Assembly (NCBI GenBank): GCA_009733775.1
Contig: WOGZ01000022.1
Location: 1-64,000, forward strand
Reading direction: 5' to 3'
DNA from: Alectoria sarmentosa
Lineage: Eukaryota > Ascomycota > Lecanoromycetes > Lecanorales > Parmeliaceae
DNA length: 64,000 nucleotides
Shown here: one piece after another, positions 1 through 12,407 of the stretch
How positions within the stretch are numbered: the stretch's first letter is position 1
How the letters are laid out: each line of letters opens with the position of its first letter
Made by a program: the position numbers and the translations under genes
The notes under the pieces: model-generated
Seen by the model: only the letters and a program-made list of their open reading frames with translations
The model's database searches: none
What the model was told of the DNA's origin: nothing

Positions 1-589
1 ATTAATTTTCAATTCTTATCGATATAATGAATCGTAATCGTTATATATTCGATTTGATTGTTAACGATTCAACAATCGAATATAAAAGAAAATTTCGTTT
101 TGTATTTTAAGTGAATATCGAATAATTCGAATTTGACGAGAAAAAAATTTCTTTGAAAAAGAATCGATAATTCGTTTCGAAACGTTTCGTAATAAATCGT
201 AAATGCATTATTATTAAAAATATTTAGAATTTATGTATAATAATGTGAAAAAATTATAAAAACTTATTTTTGATAATATTGAATTTTTTTCGAAAGAATT
301 TCGAACGTAAAGTTTTAAAAGTTATATTGTTTTCGAGAAAAAAATGTAATATTTTTGTTTTAAAACCCGATGAAGTAAAATCTTCATTTAATGCGTTTTG
401 AGAAAATCTTTTTGATAATTGATTTTATTGTGTAAAAACATCAAAAGAGGATTATATTTAAGGTATTATTTTTTAACAAATTAATAAAAATAAAATAAAA
501 AAACAAACCGATAACATTTTATTTATCAATGATGATTTTTTTGAAATCTCTTTTTTGATCGTAATTTTGAGATGTTTCGTATAATAATG

Positions 590-609
590 CGTATAATAAT
601 TATTATACG
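590..609. repeat. Perfect 20-base palindrome in AT block
   Basis: The ten bases CGTATAATAA are followed directly by their reverse complement. A second perfect 20-base palindrome with arms TCGATTATAT lies at 881-900. Low-complexity AT sequence makes such dyads more likely by chance, so no function is claimed. Confidence 0.5.
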
Positions 610-1310
610 ATTTTTGTGAAACCTTTTCGATTTTCATATATCGACAATTTTGAATAAAACATTTAATTCGTTTCTATAAAAATTAACATAATTTAAATAA
701 AATAATAAATATAATATATTTCACGAGCAATACTCTCTTTATAAAAAAATAATTTTTGTTCAAAATATTTTTCTTTGAAAAGATATTTTTGATTTTTCAA
801 AAATAATAATTGAAACTCGATGTCGTACTTCGAGAAGATCATTATTTCGACGAATATGATATTTATATTAACCTCAAAGTTCGATTATATATATAATCGA
901 AATTTGGGATCAAAATAATGACTTTAAAAATTAATCAAAAATATATAAGAAAAAAGAAAAAACGAGGGAACAAAATTATTATATAATCTTTATAATAAAT
1001 GTTGACGTCATATAATATTAAAAATAAAACTTTTTATTAATTAATTATTATCATTAAATTTAACTCAGAAATGTATTTTAAACGAATTTTATTATTGATA
1101 TATTCGAGATATTAACTACTTTTAATGATTATTAATCGTAAAAAAAACTTGTTTATCAACAATTCATATATATTAAATAAAATATGCTTTTATATTATGT
1201 TTTCTTATTTAAAACTCGTTAATTTTAAAACACTTTTTTTTTCACTTTTTTTCAAATTTAATATATAATACGCTGAAACTGTAAATTTAAGAAAATTCTA
1301 AAAATAGTAA

Positions 1311-1402
1311 CATATAATCAATTATAATTGATTATGAAAATTGATTATAATCATGATTATGATTATGAACTTTCAAAATCATAATCAATTATGATTATGT
1401 GA
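1311..1402. repeat. Clustered inverted repeats of ATAATCAATTATAATTG type
   Basis: A perfect 22-base palindrome at 1314-1335 (arms ATAATCAATTA) is followed by further copies of ATTGATTAT, AATCATGATTATGATTATG and CATAATCAATTATGATTATG. These can pair with each other over about 90 bases. The cluster sits just inside the boundary between the AT-rich block and ordinary sequence. It could be a decayed terminal inverted repeat or simple AT low complexity. Confidence 0.5.
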
Positions 1403-1430
1403 TTTCATAATTAATTAATCTGATTTTGAC

Positions 1431-2198
1431 TACAGAGCCTACAGCCAGTAAATGGCCAATAGAAAACCGCGTTTTAGCCTAGTCTTCTCGGACCTTGGCG
1501 AAATTGCCAACATTCGGATATGACCCCTATGAAGATCAAACAAAGTTCCGCATTCCCATCACCTTTCCTTTCAGTCGATCATTATTATTGCAGCAAGCAC
1601 TTTCTCCTCTACAGGCGAAGAGAGCTTCACATTCGTTGACCGAATTGTCCTCTAGAAATATTCATAGAATCTTGCCCCTAGCAACGGAAGCCGGATAGCC
1701 GCCGCCGCGTCATCCAGAAACGAAACTAAGGGTCCTTTGGTAATCAAGAAATAGCAGTGTGGTGCCAGGGCAATCAAAGATCAGCTGAACAAAGCAACGT
1801 CGCTCTTTCAACCACTCACTCTCCCTTCACCGTCATCATTGCTGCTGTCTCTGTCAGCGTAGAGATAGCATTCTTGGTCACTCGTTTGTCAGTCCTTGTC
1901 CCTCGCTCTACCCTCGTGTCAGCAGCCCGACGCTTCCTTCGTCTCCTGAATATCCCGCTTGCCACCGCTCTACCACCTGTACAAGAGATTGCACACTGAG
2001 ATTGGGGTGGAATAATTGTACCAAGTCGGATTGAAGAGACCATCAGAATATACCTTCTGCGCATCTACTCGACTTCTCCTTATCGACTTTTGGCACTTGG
2101 TAAACAAGTAGCGAGGTTGCCGCGCAATTTGATCCGCGCCTCAATCTTATATATCGACCGCCATCGACAGACCTGGCTTTGGAAGAATTTCGCGCATC
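1431..2198. other. Upstream region of the GH76 gene
   Basis: Normal composition resumes here. The tract contains pyrimidine-rich stretches, as is common in fungal promoters, and short open frames without recognisable protein features. I see no gene that can be supported. Confidence 0.4.
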
Positions 2199-3729
2199 AT
2201 GAGGCTCACTCGTTGTAGTGGAAGATCATGCTCGTCATGGTTATCAACTACAGCGCTCACACTGTTGGCTGGGAGTACCCTCACTGCCGGCATCGCCCTA
2301 GACCTACAAGATCCAAGTAAGCAGTCTTCCCATCTGACTCATCGCATTGTGCTGGCAGAAATCGTTGTTAGCTAACACTTCTATGATAGATTCGATCAAA
2401 GCTGCCGCTTCCACTTGCGCCCACAATCTATTGACCTTCTACACGGGTAATAACACTGGAGATGTACCTGGAAATCTGCCTGCACCCTACTACTGGTGGG
2501 AAGCAGGAGCCATGTTCGGCATCTTGATCGATTACTACTACTACACCAATGACAGTCAATACAATGACCTCGTCACACAGGGTATGCTTTGGCAAGTGGG
2601 ACCGGACGACGACTATATGACGCCAAATCAAACCAAGACAGAAGGGAATGACGACCAAGGCTTTTGGGGTATGGCTGCCATGTCAGCTGCGGAGCAAAAG
2701 TATCCAGACCCTCCGTCAGGCAAGCCTCAGTGGTTGGCGTTGGCACAGGCTGTATTCAATGATCAGGCTAGTCGATGGGACAATCAGTACTGCGATGGCG
2801 GCCTGAGATGGCAGATTTTCACTTTCAACACTGGATACGACTACAAGAACTCGATTTCCAACGGTTGTTTCTTCAACTTGGGGGCCCGATTGGCCTTGTA
2901 CACGGGCAACGACACTTATGCGCAGTGGGCCGAAAAGACATTCAATTGGACTCAAGCCGTCAGCTTGATGGACCAAAATTACCATTTTTACGACGGTGCC
3001 CATACCACGCTCAATTGCAGCGACATCAACAGGGTCCAATGGACCTATAATGCGGGAGTGTTCTTGCTCGGAGCTTCTGTCATGTACAATTATGTAAGGT
3101 GTTCCAATCTCGACGAAAGCGATACATGTACTGACAGTCTTTTTTCACAGACTAATGGTTCTGCTCTCTGGCAAGAGCGAGTTGAAGGCATCCTCAACGC
3201 CTCCTCTATCTTCTTCGCTACCAATCCCCCAAATGTCATGTACGAAGTCGCCTGCGAACCTCCCAATACCTGCGATACAGACAATTATTCCTTCAAGGCC
3301 TACCTGGCTCGTTGGCTAGTCGCATCTATTAAATACGCCCCATTCATCCAAACTACCGTCATGCCGTGGGTCCAGGCCTCCGCTACCGCAGCCGCACTGC
3401 AATGCTCCGGCGGTACCAATGGCCAAATGTGTGGGATGAAATGGACTCAGGGCGCTACATGGGACGGTACACAAGGTGTGGGACAGCAGATGGGAGCGCT
3501 GTCCGTCATCCAGGCCAACTTGATTGACCAGGTTAGCGTACCTGTGACAAATAAGACTGGAGGCACAAGTCAAGGCAACGCAGCGGGCGGTGGCGGTGGC
3601 GGCGTCTCTACAAGCGATCCGGCGCTCTCACAGAATGTCATAACGCAAGGGTCAAGAGCTGGTGCTGGGGTTTTGACATGTCTCGTACTAATATCTGTGA
3701 TTGGCTGCTCTTGGTGGATGATCGCGTGA
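2199..3729 (+). CDS. GH76 mannan endo-1,6-alpha-mannosidase (Dfg5/Dcw1 family), GPI-anchored
   Basis: This family acts at the plasma membrane and wall, where it is thought to transfer GPI-linked mannoproteins onto wall glucan. Three exons are read: 2199-2316, 2390-3093 and 3151-3729, giving about 466 residues. The start gives a signal peptide (TALTLLAGSTLTAGIA) followed by LDLQDP and then NSIKAAAS, the usual mature N-terminus. Intron 1 has a GTAAGC donor and a GCTAAC branch site. GH76 hallmarks are visible: YYWWEAGAMFG, the paired aspartates in EGNDDQGFWG, NGCFFNLGARLA and WTYNAGVFLLG. The tail is a Ser/Gly-rich linker and a hydrophobic C-terminus (GVLTCLVLISVIGC), typical of GPI attachment. 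Intron 2 (57 bases, GTAAGG...TTTTTTCACAG) is in frame and stop-free. Which of the two paralogues (DFG5 or DCW1) it corresponds to cannot be told. Confidence 0.92.
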
Positions 3730-4913
3730 TCGTGCTGGGGTTTGCTTGCTATGGCACGTAATGTCTTTTGACCATGGTTCCTTATGAATAGAGCCCGTGA
3801 CTATTGACGGGGATAGACGGCATGGCCTCGCCCCTCGGGCTGAGGAGGCGTTTCTCTTGATGAGCATTTTCAAATGGCGTCACCCTTTTCTTATGGGTTA
3901 TCGTGAGCTGTACAAATATGACTCTGAAATAGTTTACGATCACCGTGCGTTCGTATGAGAATCTCGTCATTCCATTATTTGCTTACATGGTCGTAATCCA
4001 TGGAATTACCCTTCTACCGTGGCCATGAGGCTTTCTCTTAAAAGCTCTGGCCTCCTATCTACGATAAACCCCCCTTTCAGCTTACCTCCCCCCTTCGGTC
4101 GAGGCGAAGAATGTAAGCAGCAGCACTGATCCGCATCTCGGCCCGTCCGTGCAAGAGGCGGGTCTGGTACTTGTACTTGTACTTGACAGTTCCCTACAAT
4201 GATCATGTCGGGCATTCACGCGCGCTTGTCGTTTCTGCTCGCGTATTTTTGATACTCCGATGTGCCTTTCATCGTCCTGGCGGAGTAGTATCTACGTCTG
4301 TTCGTTCATACGGAGATTGTTTACGTTCGGTGCTGATTTGATGGATTGTAGCACTGTATTCACTTTCTAGGATAAGGACTGGCATGGGGTGTGATGGACG
4401 AGGTGATGTGAGTGAGTGAGTGGTGGTTGGGTAGGGGAGGGTAGGATAGGATGGGGGAGGGTGGGGGGGGGGAGGGAGTGGTGTGGGTGCTCGATTTGAT
4501 TGCCTTTGGTGGGAAGGGACGGACGGGATGGTTGGGGATACATACTGTAATTCCTTTGACGGGAGAGTTGGGGTCTCTGCTGCAGTGGCCAATCATCATG
4601 TGCTTTGAGAGAGGGATAGGGAGAGAGGTCTCTGGGATGGCTTTCTGAGCTCGAGGGAGGAGGAGGAGGAGGAGGAGGAGTAAGCTTGGACGGAGGCAGA
4701 AGGCGTTGACTACGGGGACGGAAAAGGGAAAAAAAGGGAGGAATGTGTTGCACGGTCGGCTTGCGGTCCAACCATTCTACGTACGCCTTCAGGCTGCTAC
4801 TCTAGTCAGGTCCATGAGGCACCGCAAGATTATGGCGCACACAGGTCTGCAACGTTGCGTGCTGTGTGAGAGCCCATGAAAAACCGCTTGGTAACCATCC
4901 GATGGTCCAGGCA
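3730..4913. other. Intergenic region with a G-rich polypurine tract
   Basis: No gene is supported here. Between about 4381 and 4690 the + strand becomes strongly G-rich, with GTGAGTGAGTGAG, runs of GGGAGGGTGGGGGGGGG near 4455, and a GGA triplet run (nine or so units) near 4655-4681. The proline-rich minus-strand frames across it are a consequence of this composition. Confidence 0.55.
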
Positions 4914-6397
4914 CTACCTAGCCGTCACCGATGTGTTGGTCCAAGGGTCGCCGGGCAGAGTCACCAAAGAGCTCTCATTGTCTTGCACGACTCCCGTCAA
5001 CAGCTCAAACGGAACGGCCCGATCGAAGCCCATCCAGCCGGCCTGCGAAGGTGCAGCGTCGTCGAAATCCAGCACGGCGGTACCGGCATCCGCCAGCGAG
5101 ACCGTTGACGAATTCCCCACCTTGTCGCCGGGGCTGTCCTCCTTGTCCGACAGCTCCAGACGGATGTTCTTGCCCAGACCTTTTTTTCCCAGCACGAATC
5201 AGTACCTTCTGAGCAAACCGGGTGGGGTCGGGTCTTATTCAGTATCTGCGCTCACCGAGACCCTTTGCTTTCCCTCCCTTGCCTTTCTGCCTCGTGCACA
5301 TGTTGGCGACCGCCGTCACGGCTTCCCATATCTCGTACCAGCTCGTGATGGTTGCTGGGCCGTCAATGTCTATGCGTGCTTGGCACTTTCCGTCGGCTAT
5401 TCAAGATTTGAGAAAGAGGGAATCAGTCGTGCTGTTTTCCCCAGCTTTGGGGGTGACCACCAGCTATGCTTTCTTACCTGCTTCTAGCACAAAGGGCAGC
5501 GATTCGTCAACGCCGGGGTCTTCAGAGTATCCGAAGATCCGAAGCTGCTTGGTAGCTCTCATGTTGGCAAATATAGCCACACAAGACTTCCACGGTGGTC
5601 CGGCAGCCGAAGTCGAGTCGCATTTGACACTGGGTTTGTAATTGGCGATTGCAACATTGAGCTGATTATCACCGCCTAACGTAAATATATTTCGAATTGT
5701 CAGAAGAAGATGGTCACCATGCAGATATGCCATGCCTGCACACTTCATCGGGCTTTCAAGTAGTATAGACTTTGGCTTACAAGTCCCCTGACTGCCTGGA
5801 CCTTGAACACTCACCTATATTGAATGCCATACCCCCCATCCCTCTTTCAATAACGCACGTCTGAAGCAACGTGAATGCAGCTTGCCCGATTTCGGTCGAG
5901 GTCGCTCGACCAGAGACAGCATCCTTTTTGAGGAGTATCTGGACGAAGCAGAGCCCGTCCGCTATTGTGAAGACGTCAGAGTGAGATGGATGGGATTTGC
6001 AAGCCGAGAGCAGCGGGCAATTGGATCCAACAGGAAGACGTATCTCGGGGATCTTACTGCTCAGTGTTCTCAAAGGGAGCGGAACGTCACATGGCACCCC
6101 GCTGTCACGCTGGGCGAATCTGAATTCGGTCTCATCCTTGCTCAGGAAATGAAATATGTTGCGGCAACTGCTTACTTTCAGATTCTTGCCGTATAGGGTT
6201 CCATCGCACGCGATTTTCAGCACGTTCCCAGATGTGGAATTGTCATTTGATGGTGCCAGGATGTTTGCAGGGGAGAACAAGTTCAAGGATGATGTTGGGC
6301 CTGCAGCCAGACCACCACTGGATTCCGAACGTCGTGGCAGACTTGCAGCACGAACAGTGTCTAAGTATAGGGCGTAGAGTAGGAAATAGAAGAGCAT
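4914..6397 (-). CDS. Secreted hypothetical protein, four exons
   Basis: I do not recognise a named family. The frame opens with a hydrophobic leader (MLFYFLLYALYLDTVRAASL), suggesting secretion. Exons by splice signals are 5815-6397, 5478-5675, 5256-5396 and 4914-5179, giving about 395 residues. The first two donors are good (GTGAGT, GTAAGA) and junctions give AFNIG|GDNQLN and LEA|DGKCQAR with phase kept. The last acceptor (AAAAAAAG) is poor, so the exon 3/4 junction is uncertain. Cysteines are spread in a pattern common to secreted fungal proteins (IACDGTLYG, VSSCRNI, GVPCDVP, LLSACKS, GLCFVQI, LLQTCV, VKCDS, KSCVAIF), consistent with disulphides. The central block from DGLCFVQI to MGGMAFNIGG looks like the conserved core. 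The function is unknown. Confidence 0.7.
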
Positions 6398-7092
6398 GGT
6401 TTTTGGAAGGGATGAAATGCCAGCTCTAGCATGTCGGATTGTTTAGACTTGCACTCAGGAAAAAAAGGAATTTCAGTCACGAATGGCGGAGGTCTTGAGC
6501 CGAGTTTTGCGCCTATGGATATCAAACATCTTGAAAGCGTCATCATTGTTTCTCGACATGCGAGATACCCTCGCTTATGCGCGCCTACCTCAAGTAAGTC
6601 TCTCATCGAGCGGGCTTTACCTTTCTTCTGCAACTTACCGACCACCCCACACTCGTCCTCCTTCGTTGGCCGTGTCTTGTAGGCAGCATCTGCATAACTC
6701 CAGCGCTTGGGCAGTCCAGATATGCTCCGTAGGGAGCAAGCCTGTCGAATACTCCATACAGCTTGGGGATTTCTACTGATGTATGCGCCGTCAATGGAGA
6801 TCGGATGCGCGCTGTATGAACGGGATTAAGAACAGATGGTTCACCTCTTGTTAGAATAGGAGCATTAGGAGAGCCATAGACAGTGATGCTTGTCACCGAG
6901 ATTCCTTAGGCGATCCCCAAAGTCAACATCGTTCAACGGATCTTGTAAATGGAGGACCAGAACACAGTAACACGCTCTTGTGATGAATCGTTTCAGGAAC
7001 TCCATCCTGGGGCTTGACCTTAGGATGGGTGTGCATGGCGCATTTCATTTTCGTACATGCCATGTACAATTGAGTCAGGCATTTGGAGAGAA
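6398..7092. other. Intergenic region, nothing recognised
   Basis: This lies between two minus-strand genes and should hold the promoter of the secreted-protein gene and the 3' end of hxB. Only short, unconvincing open frames are present. Confidence 0.4.
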
Positions 7093-9589
7093 TCATCCTG
7101 TCGCGCAAACCCTGTCACCAAGCCTGATCCTAGCCAGCTGTCCTCTCTTTGTTCCAGTCAGTGCAGTATGCACTCCAAAGAAGATCTTCCCATCTTTTCT
7201 CCTCGTCTTGGCCAGCGTCACAAACGGTTCTTCATTCTTCTCCGCACTATGCTGATCTACGCATACCATCTGACACCTGCGACAGCCTCCCAATACATCG
7301 AAGTTGAGATCGTGGCCAATGCAGAGAGAGCGCCAACCGTCCTCGACGTATGGTTTCTCGGAGCCAGGGCTAGAGGTGGGATCTTCAGCAACGATAATGT
7401 TAGCACGGAAGACTGAGGCATGAGCAGCTTTGCCGTTTCTAAGTTTGATCTGCTCGTTGAGCCGATTGAGGCTGGAGCGAGAGATGGTGAGTATAGGGCT
7501 CTCGTTCGAAAGTAAGATTGGCCTTTGCGTGATGTTGGGCGGTAGAGAGGAAGATTTATCATTGCCAGGAGCGTTCAGGTGCGCTTTCGAGTGTCTTGTC
7601 GAAAGGCCTGACACGGCAGCTGGGAACCTTGCCAGAGTACAAGGTGTTCCGATGAAGGTGGTGAAGAAGTCGGCAATTTGTTTCGATGCATAGGTGGGCG
7701 CGAGGATATTCTCGCCGCAGACTTGCGAAGTGGGCGTCCCAAGTCCAGCATCACAAGTTTGATACACACCAGGATCGGCAGAGAGAGGCACCGAAATCTC
7801 ATTGGGCGTAGCGGGAGGTACTGGTCCATGAATCCTCACACGTAAAAGTCCCTCGTCTAGATCGAGACTCGGTCTGAGTAATGCCATCTTAGGGAATTTC
7901 TTTTGGCTCAACGCTATTCGAGTACCTTGATGGACCAAACACCATTCCCTGTCCCAAGCCAATCCTTCTGCCCTGACGTCCCACAGAATGCCAGGGGGTA
8001 TTGCCCAGCCTCCGCAACTCTTGATGGGATAGATGGTAAGTGTCTCGACGTATAGCTCACGGCCGCGAATTGGAGACGCCTCGGCTCGCTGTGGCACATT
8101 TGTGTGATCGACAAAGAACTCTCCAATGAACCCAATTAAAGTCTTCACGTCCTGCATGTTACTCATTGCACCAAGACTGACTCTGAGCATCCCCGTTGGC
8201 TTTCCAGCAATGACATCGGTCTCATTTCCGCAGCGATGGCCGGCAGAGAAGTTGCGCTTCATCTCCCAAGGTTCTAGATCCAGGGCAGAAGCGATCCCTC
8301 CGGGGTTGCATAGACCTCCGCTTCTGAGCTGAATATTGCGAATATTTGCAAGCTTCTCAAACTCCGTATTACTAACCCACTGCCTTTCCCTGTCAAGAAG
8401 GTTGAAGGCTATAATAGGCCCTTGAGTCTTGCTGTCTCTGTAGGACGACGACGGGTCGAGGTAGATTTGGCAGACCTTGGAGCCGTTGTAGTGCTGTAGA
8501 GCAGCGAGCCTGTTGTACATTTGTTCAGCCAGAAATAGAGTGTGCTCCGCAATACGCTCGGGAGACCCAAAAAGTCGTTCACGAACGTTCAAAGCGCTGT
8601 CGAGAGCGACTATGCTGTGCACTGGCAATGTACCATCCTCCAACTGATCGTGTATGCAGTCATGCTTCTGTATATGCCAATTCTCTTTCCCGCACAATAC
8701 CATTTCCACCGTACCACCGCCAAAGTAGTTTCGTCGTAGCAGCACTGAACCAGATTGTTTCCGCACGATCAACGCTCCTAGGTCTGGAAACCCAAAGATC
8801 TTGTAGAAGTTCAGAACCGTAAAATCAGGCGCCTTGGAAGCATTACTGAGGTCTAGAGGAGACGTAGAGACCATAGCAGAGGCGTCAAGAAGGCTGTACA
8901 CATGCATTCCAAGCTTGGATGATCTGAGCTGGCAAGTCCACGATAAAGGCAACCGTCGTCCATTCATATTTGATTGAGCAGGGTACGCGAATAGGCCTGG
9001 GATTCTATCTCCGGGCATTGCATTGGAACCCTGATCAAGCCATTCCTCAACCTCTTTATCAGATCCAAAGCAGCGGTGTCTACCCTTTGCAGCCTCCCGG
9101 ACCCCAACCAAGCTCGTGTGAGCATCTTTGTGATATCCGTACCAGAAGCCATGCTTTTGTTCTCGAAAACCTTCCATTACCAACTTGATCCCCGCCGTAG
9201 CATTTGCAACAAAGATAAGGTCGAATAGGTCTGAGTCTGCGTTGAAGAACCGTAGCACCCGTAGTCGTACGTCTTCAATACGACGAGTGGATAGCTGAGA
9301 GGAGGATGAAGCGGAGTGAGGATTTCCGAACAGGCTAGACATCATGTCTTTGGAGAAATCATCCATGAGAGATTTTGGGTACAGAGTTGTGCCTGCGTGG
9401 TCGAGATAGGTCGCTTCTGCAGGTTGCGTGAGTCTCCATTCCCCTTTGTACCGCTATGAGCCTACCTCGAAGCATAGGAAACTCTTTTTCTCTAATGGCA
9501 TCGATCTCGCTGTTGTAGTCGGCCAAATTGGTAGCTCTCGGGTTTGGTCCTTCACCCTCAGCCTCCTTGCTTGGTTTCATGGTGGCCAT
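7093..9589 (-). CDS. hxB: Molybdenum cofactor sulfurase
   Basis: The enzyme adds the terminal sulfido ligand to the molybdenum cofactor of xanthine dehydrogenase and aldehyde-oxidase-type enzymes. Two exons (9466-9589 and 7093-9416; intron 49 bases, donor GTAGGC, acceptor CTGCAG) give about 815 residues. The splice restores FPMLR|EATYLDHAGTTLYPKS, the expected N-terminus of the class V aminotransferase (NifS-like) domain. The PLP lysine is in LNFYKIFGFPDLG (about residue 247) and the persulfide cysteine region is SGGLCNPGG. The C-terminal half is a MOSC_N/MOSC module, from YVETLTIYPIKSCGGW to the end, with the CRRCQMVCVDQ motif. Length and domain order match the eukaryotic MoCo sulfurases. 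I see no sign of truncation. Confidence 0.95.
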
Positions 9590-10366
9590 CGCGGCTGGTC
9601 TCGCACTTTGGAAGATAACGGCAGCCGGTATTCATGCATCTGCATAGACGCACTCGGAGACTGTATTTGACTGATTATAGTACCATGGTGGTTGAGGTGG
9701 GGAAACACCGTCGAAATTGTCAGAGTGGAAGTCGGAGAAGCCCGACAACGATCTAATAGCGGAGGCCAAGGGCCCCTTGACATTGAGATTTTCTACCTTC
9801 GAGCCTTTAAAAATCTGCTTCTCTGAAGATGATGGCATTGCACGTAATCTGGAAATGGCGATAGGTTTCTGAAATTTTCGGGCCAGAGGGGCTTTCTATG
9901 GAATATTCAAAAAATTCAAATCCTCAGACCTGTGCATGCCTCCATTACAAGACTTGCCTCACCACAGGTTTCCGCATCGTGGAGAACCGAAAGGACCTAC
10001 CATGCTTAGATCGTTGATCCGTAGCATAAAGGATCTATACCACCAAGAGGGAGTCAAACTCAACCTCCGGGGTTGCCCAGAATCCCCAATCTGATCTATC
10101 CGGCCCAGTCCACCAACGCCTTGCATGACCATGACCACTAAGCTTCATCATAAGAAAATCGGGGGTATCGTTTCGAAAATGACCAGCGACCCTCTCAAAG
10201 GAGTCCATCCTGCATCCTTGATCCCAGCCAGCCCATGCATTGTCTCCTCCATCAACCTTCGTTTGTCCTCGCTCTGAAGGAACTATCGAACGACAGACCA
10301 GGATGCGCAGTTCATTATTGGGAGATATAACTCCCTGCCGATAGATTCAACCATCAAGGTTCTCTA
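9590..10366. other. Intergenic region, nothing recognised
   Basis: This includes the promoter of hxB and the 3' region of the Zn2Cys6 gene. No open frame here has recognisable features. Confidence 0.4.
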
Positions 10367-12407
10367 TCATATTAACAGGTAGTCCCAGCCCTTCTGCTGC
10401 ATCACGTCCCGCCAGTGGACGTCCTGTCTTTCTCCTGCATCGTCCGCTTGGCGCCATACTTCCTGAAGCAGGTGCACCATTCGGCCGAAGCTCCCGAACT
10501 CTGCATGCTCACCTAGGCTCGCGATGCGGTCCGCAAAGGCGTAGCGAAATGGTGAGTTGGGAGTGCTCATAGATCCACCAACCAAGAGGGGCCATACGAG
10601 AGAGCGATCAAATCCGTCCGGCCCAGTGGGGATGAACTCCAGTACCCCTGTTAATCTAGCCACGAGACCTTGCATGGAATCACTGTTTCTTGAAGATTCG
10701 GGTACTAAGGAACAAACGTAGATGCGCGCGGCAAGTAGGTACATTGCGGTCATATTCTTCGAGAGTTGCCGTGGACGTATGGCACCGGTTTGTGTGGAGG
10801 CATGCTCAAAATCCGCGCGTCCTAATTCGGAGTGTTCTATGGTATCCAAATATGTTCCAAGCGACGCGACGAGCGAGCAGATTTGGAAGTGATCAAGCTG
10901 GCCGGTGATTTTGAGAGAGTCCAAACAAGCAATCTCTGAGATAATGTACATAACCTTGTCCTCGCAGCCCATGAGCTCAGACAAACCGGAGACAAGGTTT
11001 CCCTCGTTCCGTTCGCGGTACGTGGCTGCGAACTGAGGGCATTGTCCCAGCATAGTGGCGCCAAGAATGTCGATCCATGAGGTGAGGGTCATGTTAAATG
11101 GCGGACGCGGGAGTTCACCGTTGATCGGTTCAACATTGTGCTGCAAATGAAGCCTTTTCACACAATCGGAAGCTGCCTGGAAATGCTGGTGCCATGGTAT
11201 GTCCGCCAAGTCGTCCCCTGGTCTACCAACAGTGCATTGAAAAAACATCATACCCAAACTTGCTTCCAGGATCTGCTCATGGTCAGTGTCAGTGTTACGT
11301 TTGCATGCCTCGCATATTTCGAAGATAGATGCGCCGCGGTGCCTCATGATATCTAGTTCAAGTTGCTCGTTTTGTACTTGCTGAGTGGACTTAAGATGGC
11401 TTGCGGAAATGCTCAAGGCGCAATGTAAGTACGCCTTGTTCGACTCAAGAGCACGCAATATGATATCTGATCTTGCTGAGCCATGCTGGTTGACCTCATG
11501 GACCGGAAAAATGAGCCTTAGAACGTTTTCGATAAAATGGTCCAACAGGGGTCTGTCGCAATCCTCGACATCGATTCGGACTGACTGCGAGACATGCGGC
11601 GCGTCATATCCAAAATCAAAATCCAACGTCTCCTCGGCCCCAAAAATATTTTCGTTCCCGTAAATTTCATCATGTACCCAGGCATGCTCTTCCGGAAAAG
11701 GTGTCATATCGGCTGTGACTGGCGGTGGATGATATGTGCTGAAGCTTGACGTCGAGGAGTCTTTCCGCGTAGGAACGTCGTTGACGTACATTTGGCTCTC
11801 AGTCTTGATGTCAACCTCGTATGGCGGTGGGAGGAAGCCCTGGTAGTGTGGATTCGCGTCGTAAGGAGGTGACAGGACATTGTTGTACATGTCGAACTGG
11901 TCGTGAATTGGCTGTTGGCTGAAATCGTACCCAGGGGAGTACGGAGAGTCGACCGATGGGGCGCGTGTATGTGGGTTTCCTGAGTAGCTCGCTGACGTTG
12001 GCAGGGAGTATGATAATCCTGGAGGAGTGTCCGCACCCATGGAGCCATGTGTCGCTTTCTCCGACACTTTGGTCCGCTTGATAACCGACTTGATGTGCTC
12101 CTTCTGCTTCTTCCGCAGAGCGTTGTCATTCCACCATAGTGGCCGCTTGTATTCGCACTGGAGACCTAAATTCCTGCAAGCTTTGCAACAATTTAGGCCT
12201 TCGTCGCATTTCTTCCTTCGCAGACGGCATGTGTAACATCCTAAATCCGGAATTAGTCGATTAATGGGAGAGCGAAAACTGCAAGTACATACCTGAGCGC
12301 GATCTTCGATGCATCTTGCTGGCTACATGGCTCTTGGCCGGCGACTGCTTGGGCGCAACCATCTGCGCAGACTTGGCAGTCTGGCCTCCTGCTGCTTTTG
12401 GTGACAT
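10367..12407 (-). CDS. Zn2Cys6 fungal-specific transcription factor
   Basis: Probable nuclear DNA-binding regulator. Exons 12293-12407 and 10367-12240 give about 662 residues; the 52-base intron (GTATGT...GGATTTAG) splits the protein just before the zinc cluster. Splicing gives KMHRRSRSG|CYTCRLRRKKC and then DEGLNCCKACRNLGLQC, a C-x2-C-x6-C-x6-C-x2-C-x6-C binuclear cluster at about residues 40-66, with the basic KMHRRSRSG lead-in typical of the class. A basic linker follows (NALRKKQKEHIKSVIKRTK), then a proline- and serine-rich region. From about residue 250 there is a helical regulatory domain of the Fungal_trans_2 type (LLDHFIENVLRLIFPVHEVN). Target genes cannot be inferred. The neighbouring hxB is not evidence for a nitrogen role. 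Confidence 0.9.

Larger units (their letters stand above)
1..1430. repeat. AT-rich, gene-free block with RIP-like base composition
   Basis: This stretch is almost entirely A and T and carries no meaningful open reading frame on either strand. The composition changes abruptly near 1430 to ordinary genic DNA. The remaining C residues are strongly biased to CpG: in the first 240 bases I count 22 C, of which 16 are followed by G. This is what repeat-induced point mutation of CpA, CpT and CpC would leave, and the opposite of CpG-methylation decay. It is probably a decayed repeat or the edge of an AT-rich isochore. The original element cannot be identified from what remains. Confidence 0.75.

Noticed and set aside
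1495..1999. Short frames between the AT block and the GH76 gene as genes
   Set aside because: They are 60-80 codons, lack any domain, and overlap on opposite strands.
4269..4771. Proline-rich minus-strand frames as a gene
   Set aside because: They are produced by the G-rich low-complexity tract on the other strand.
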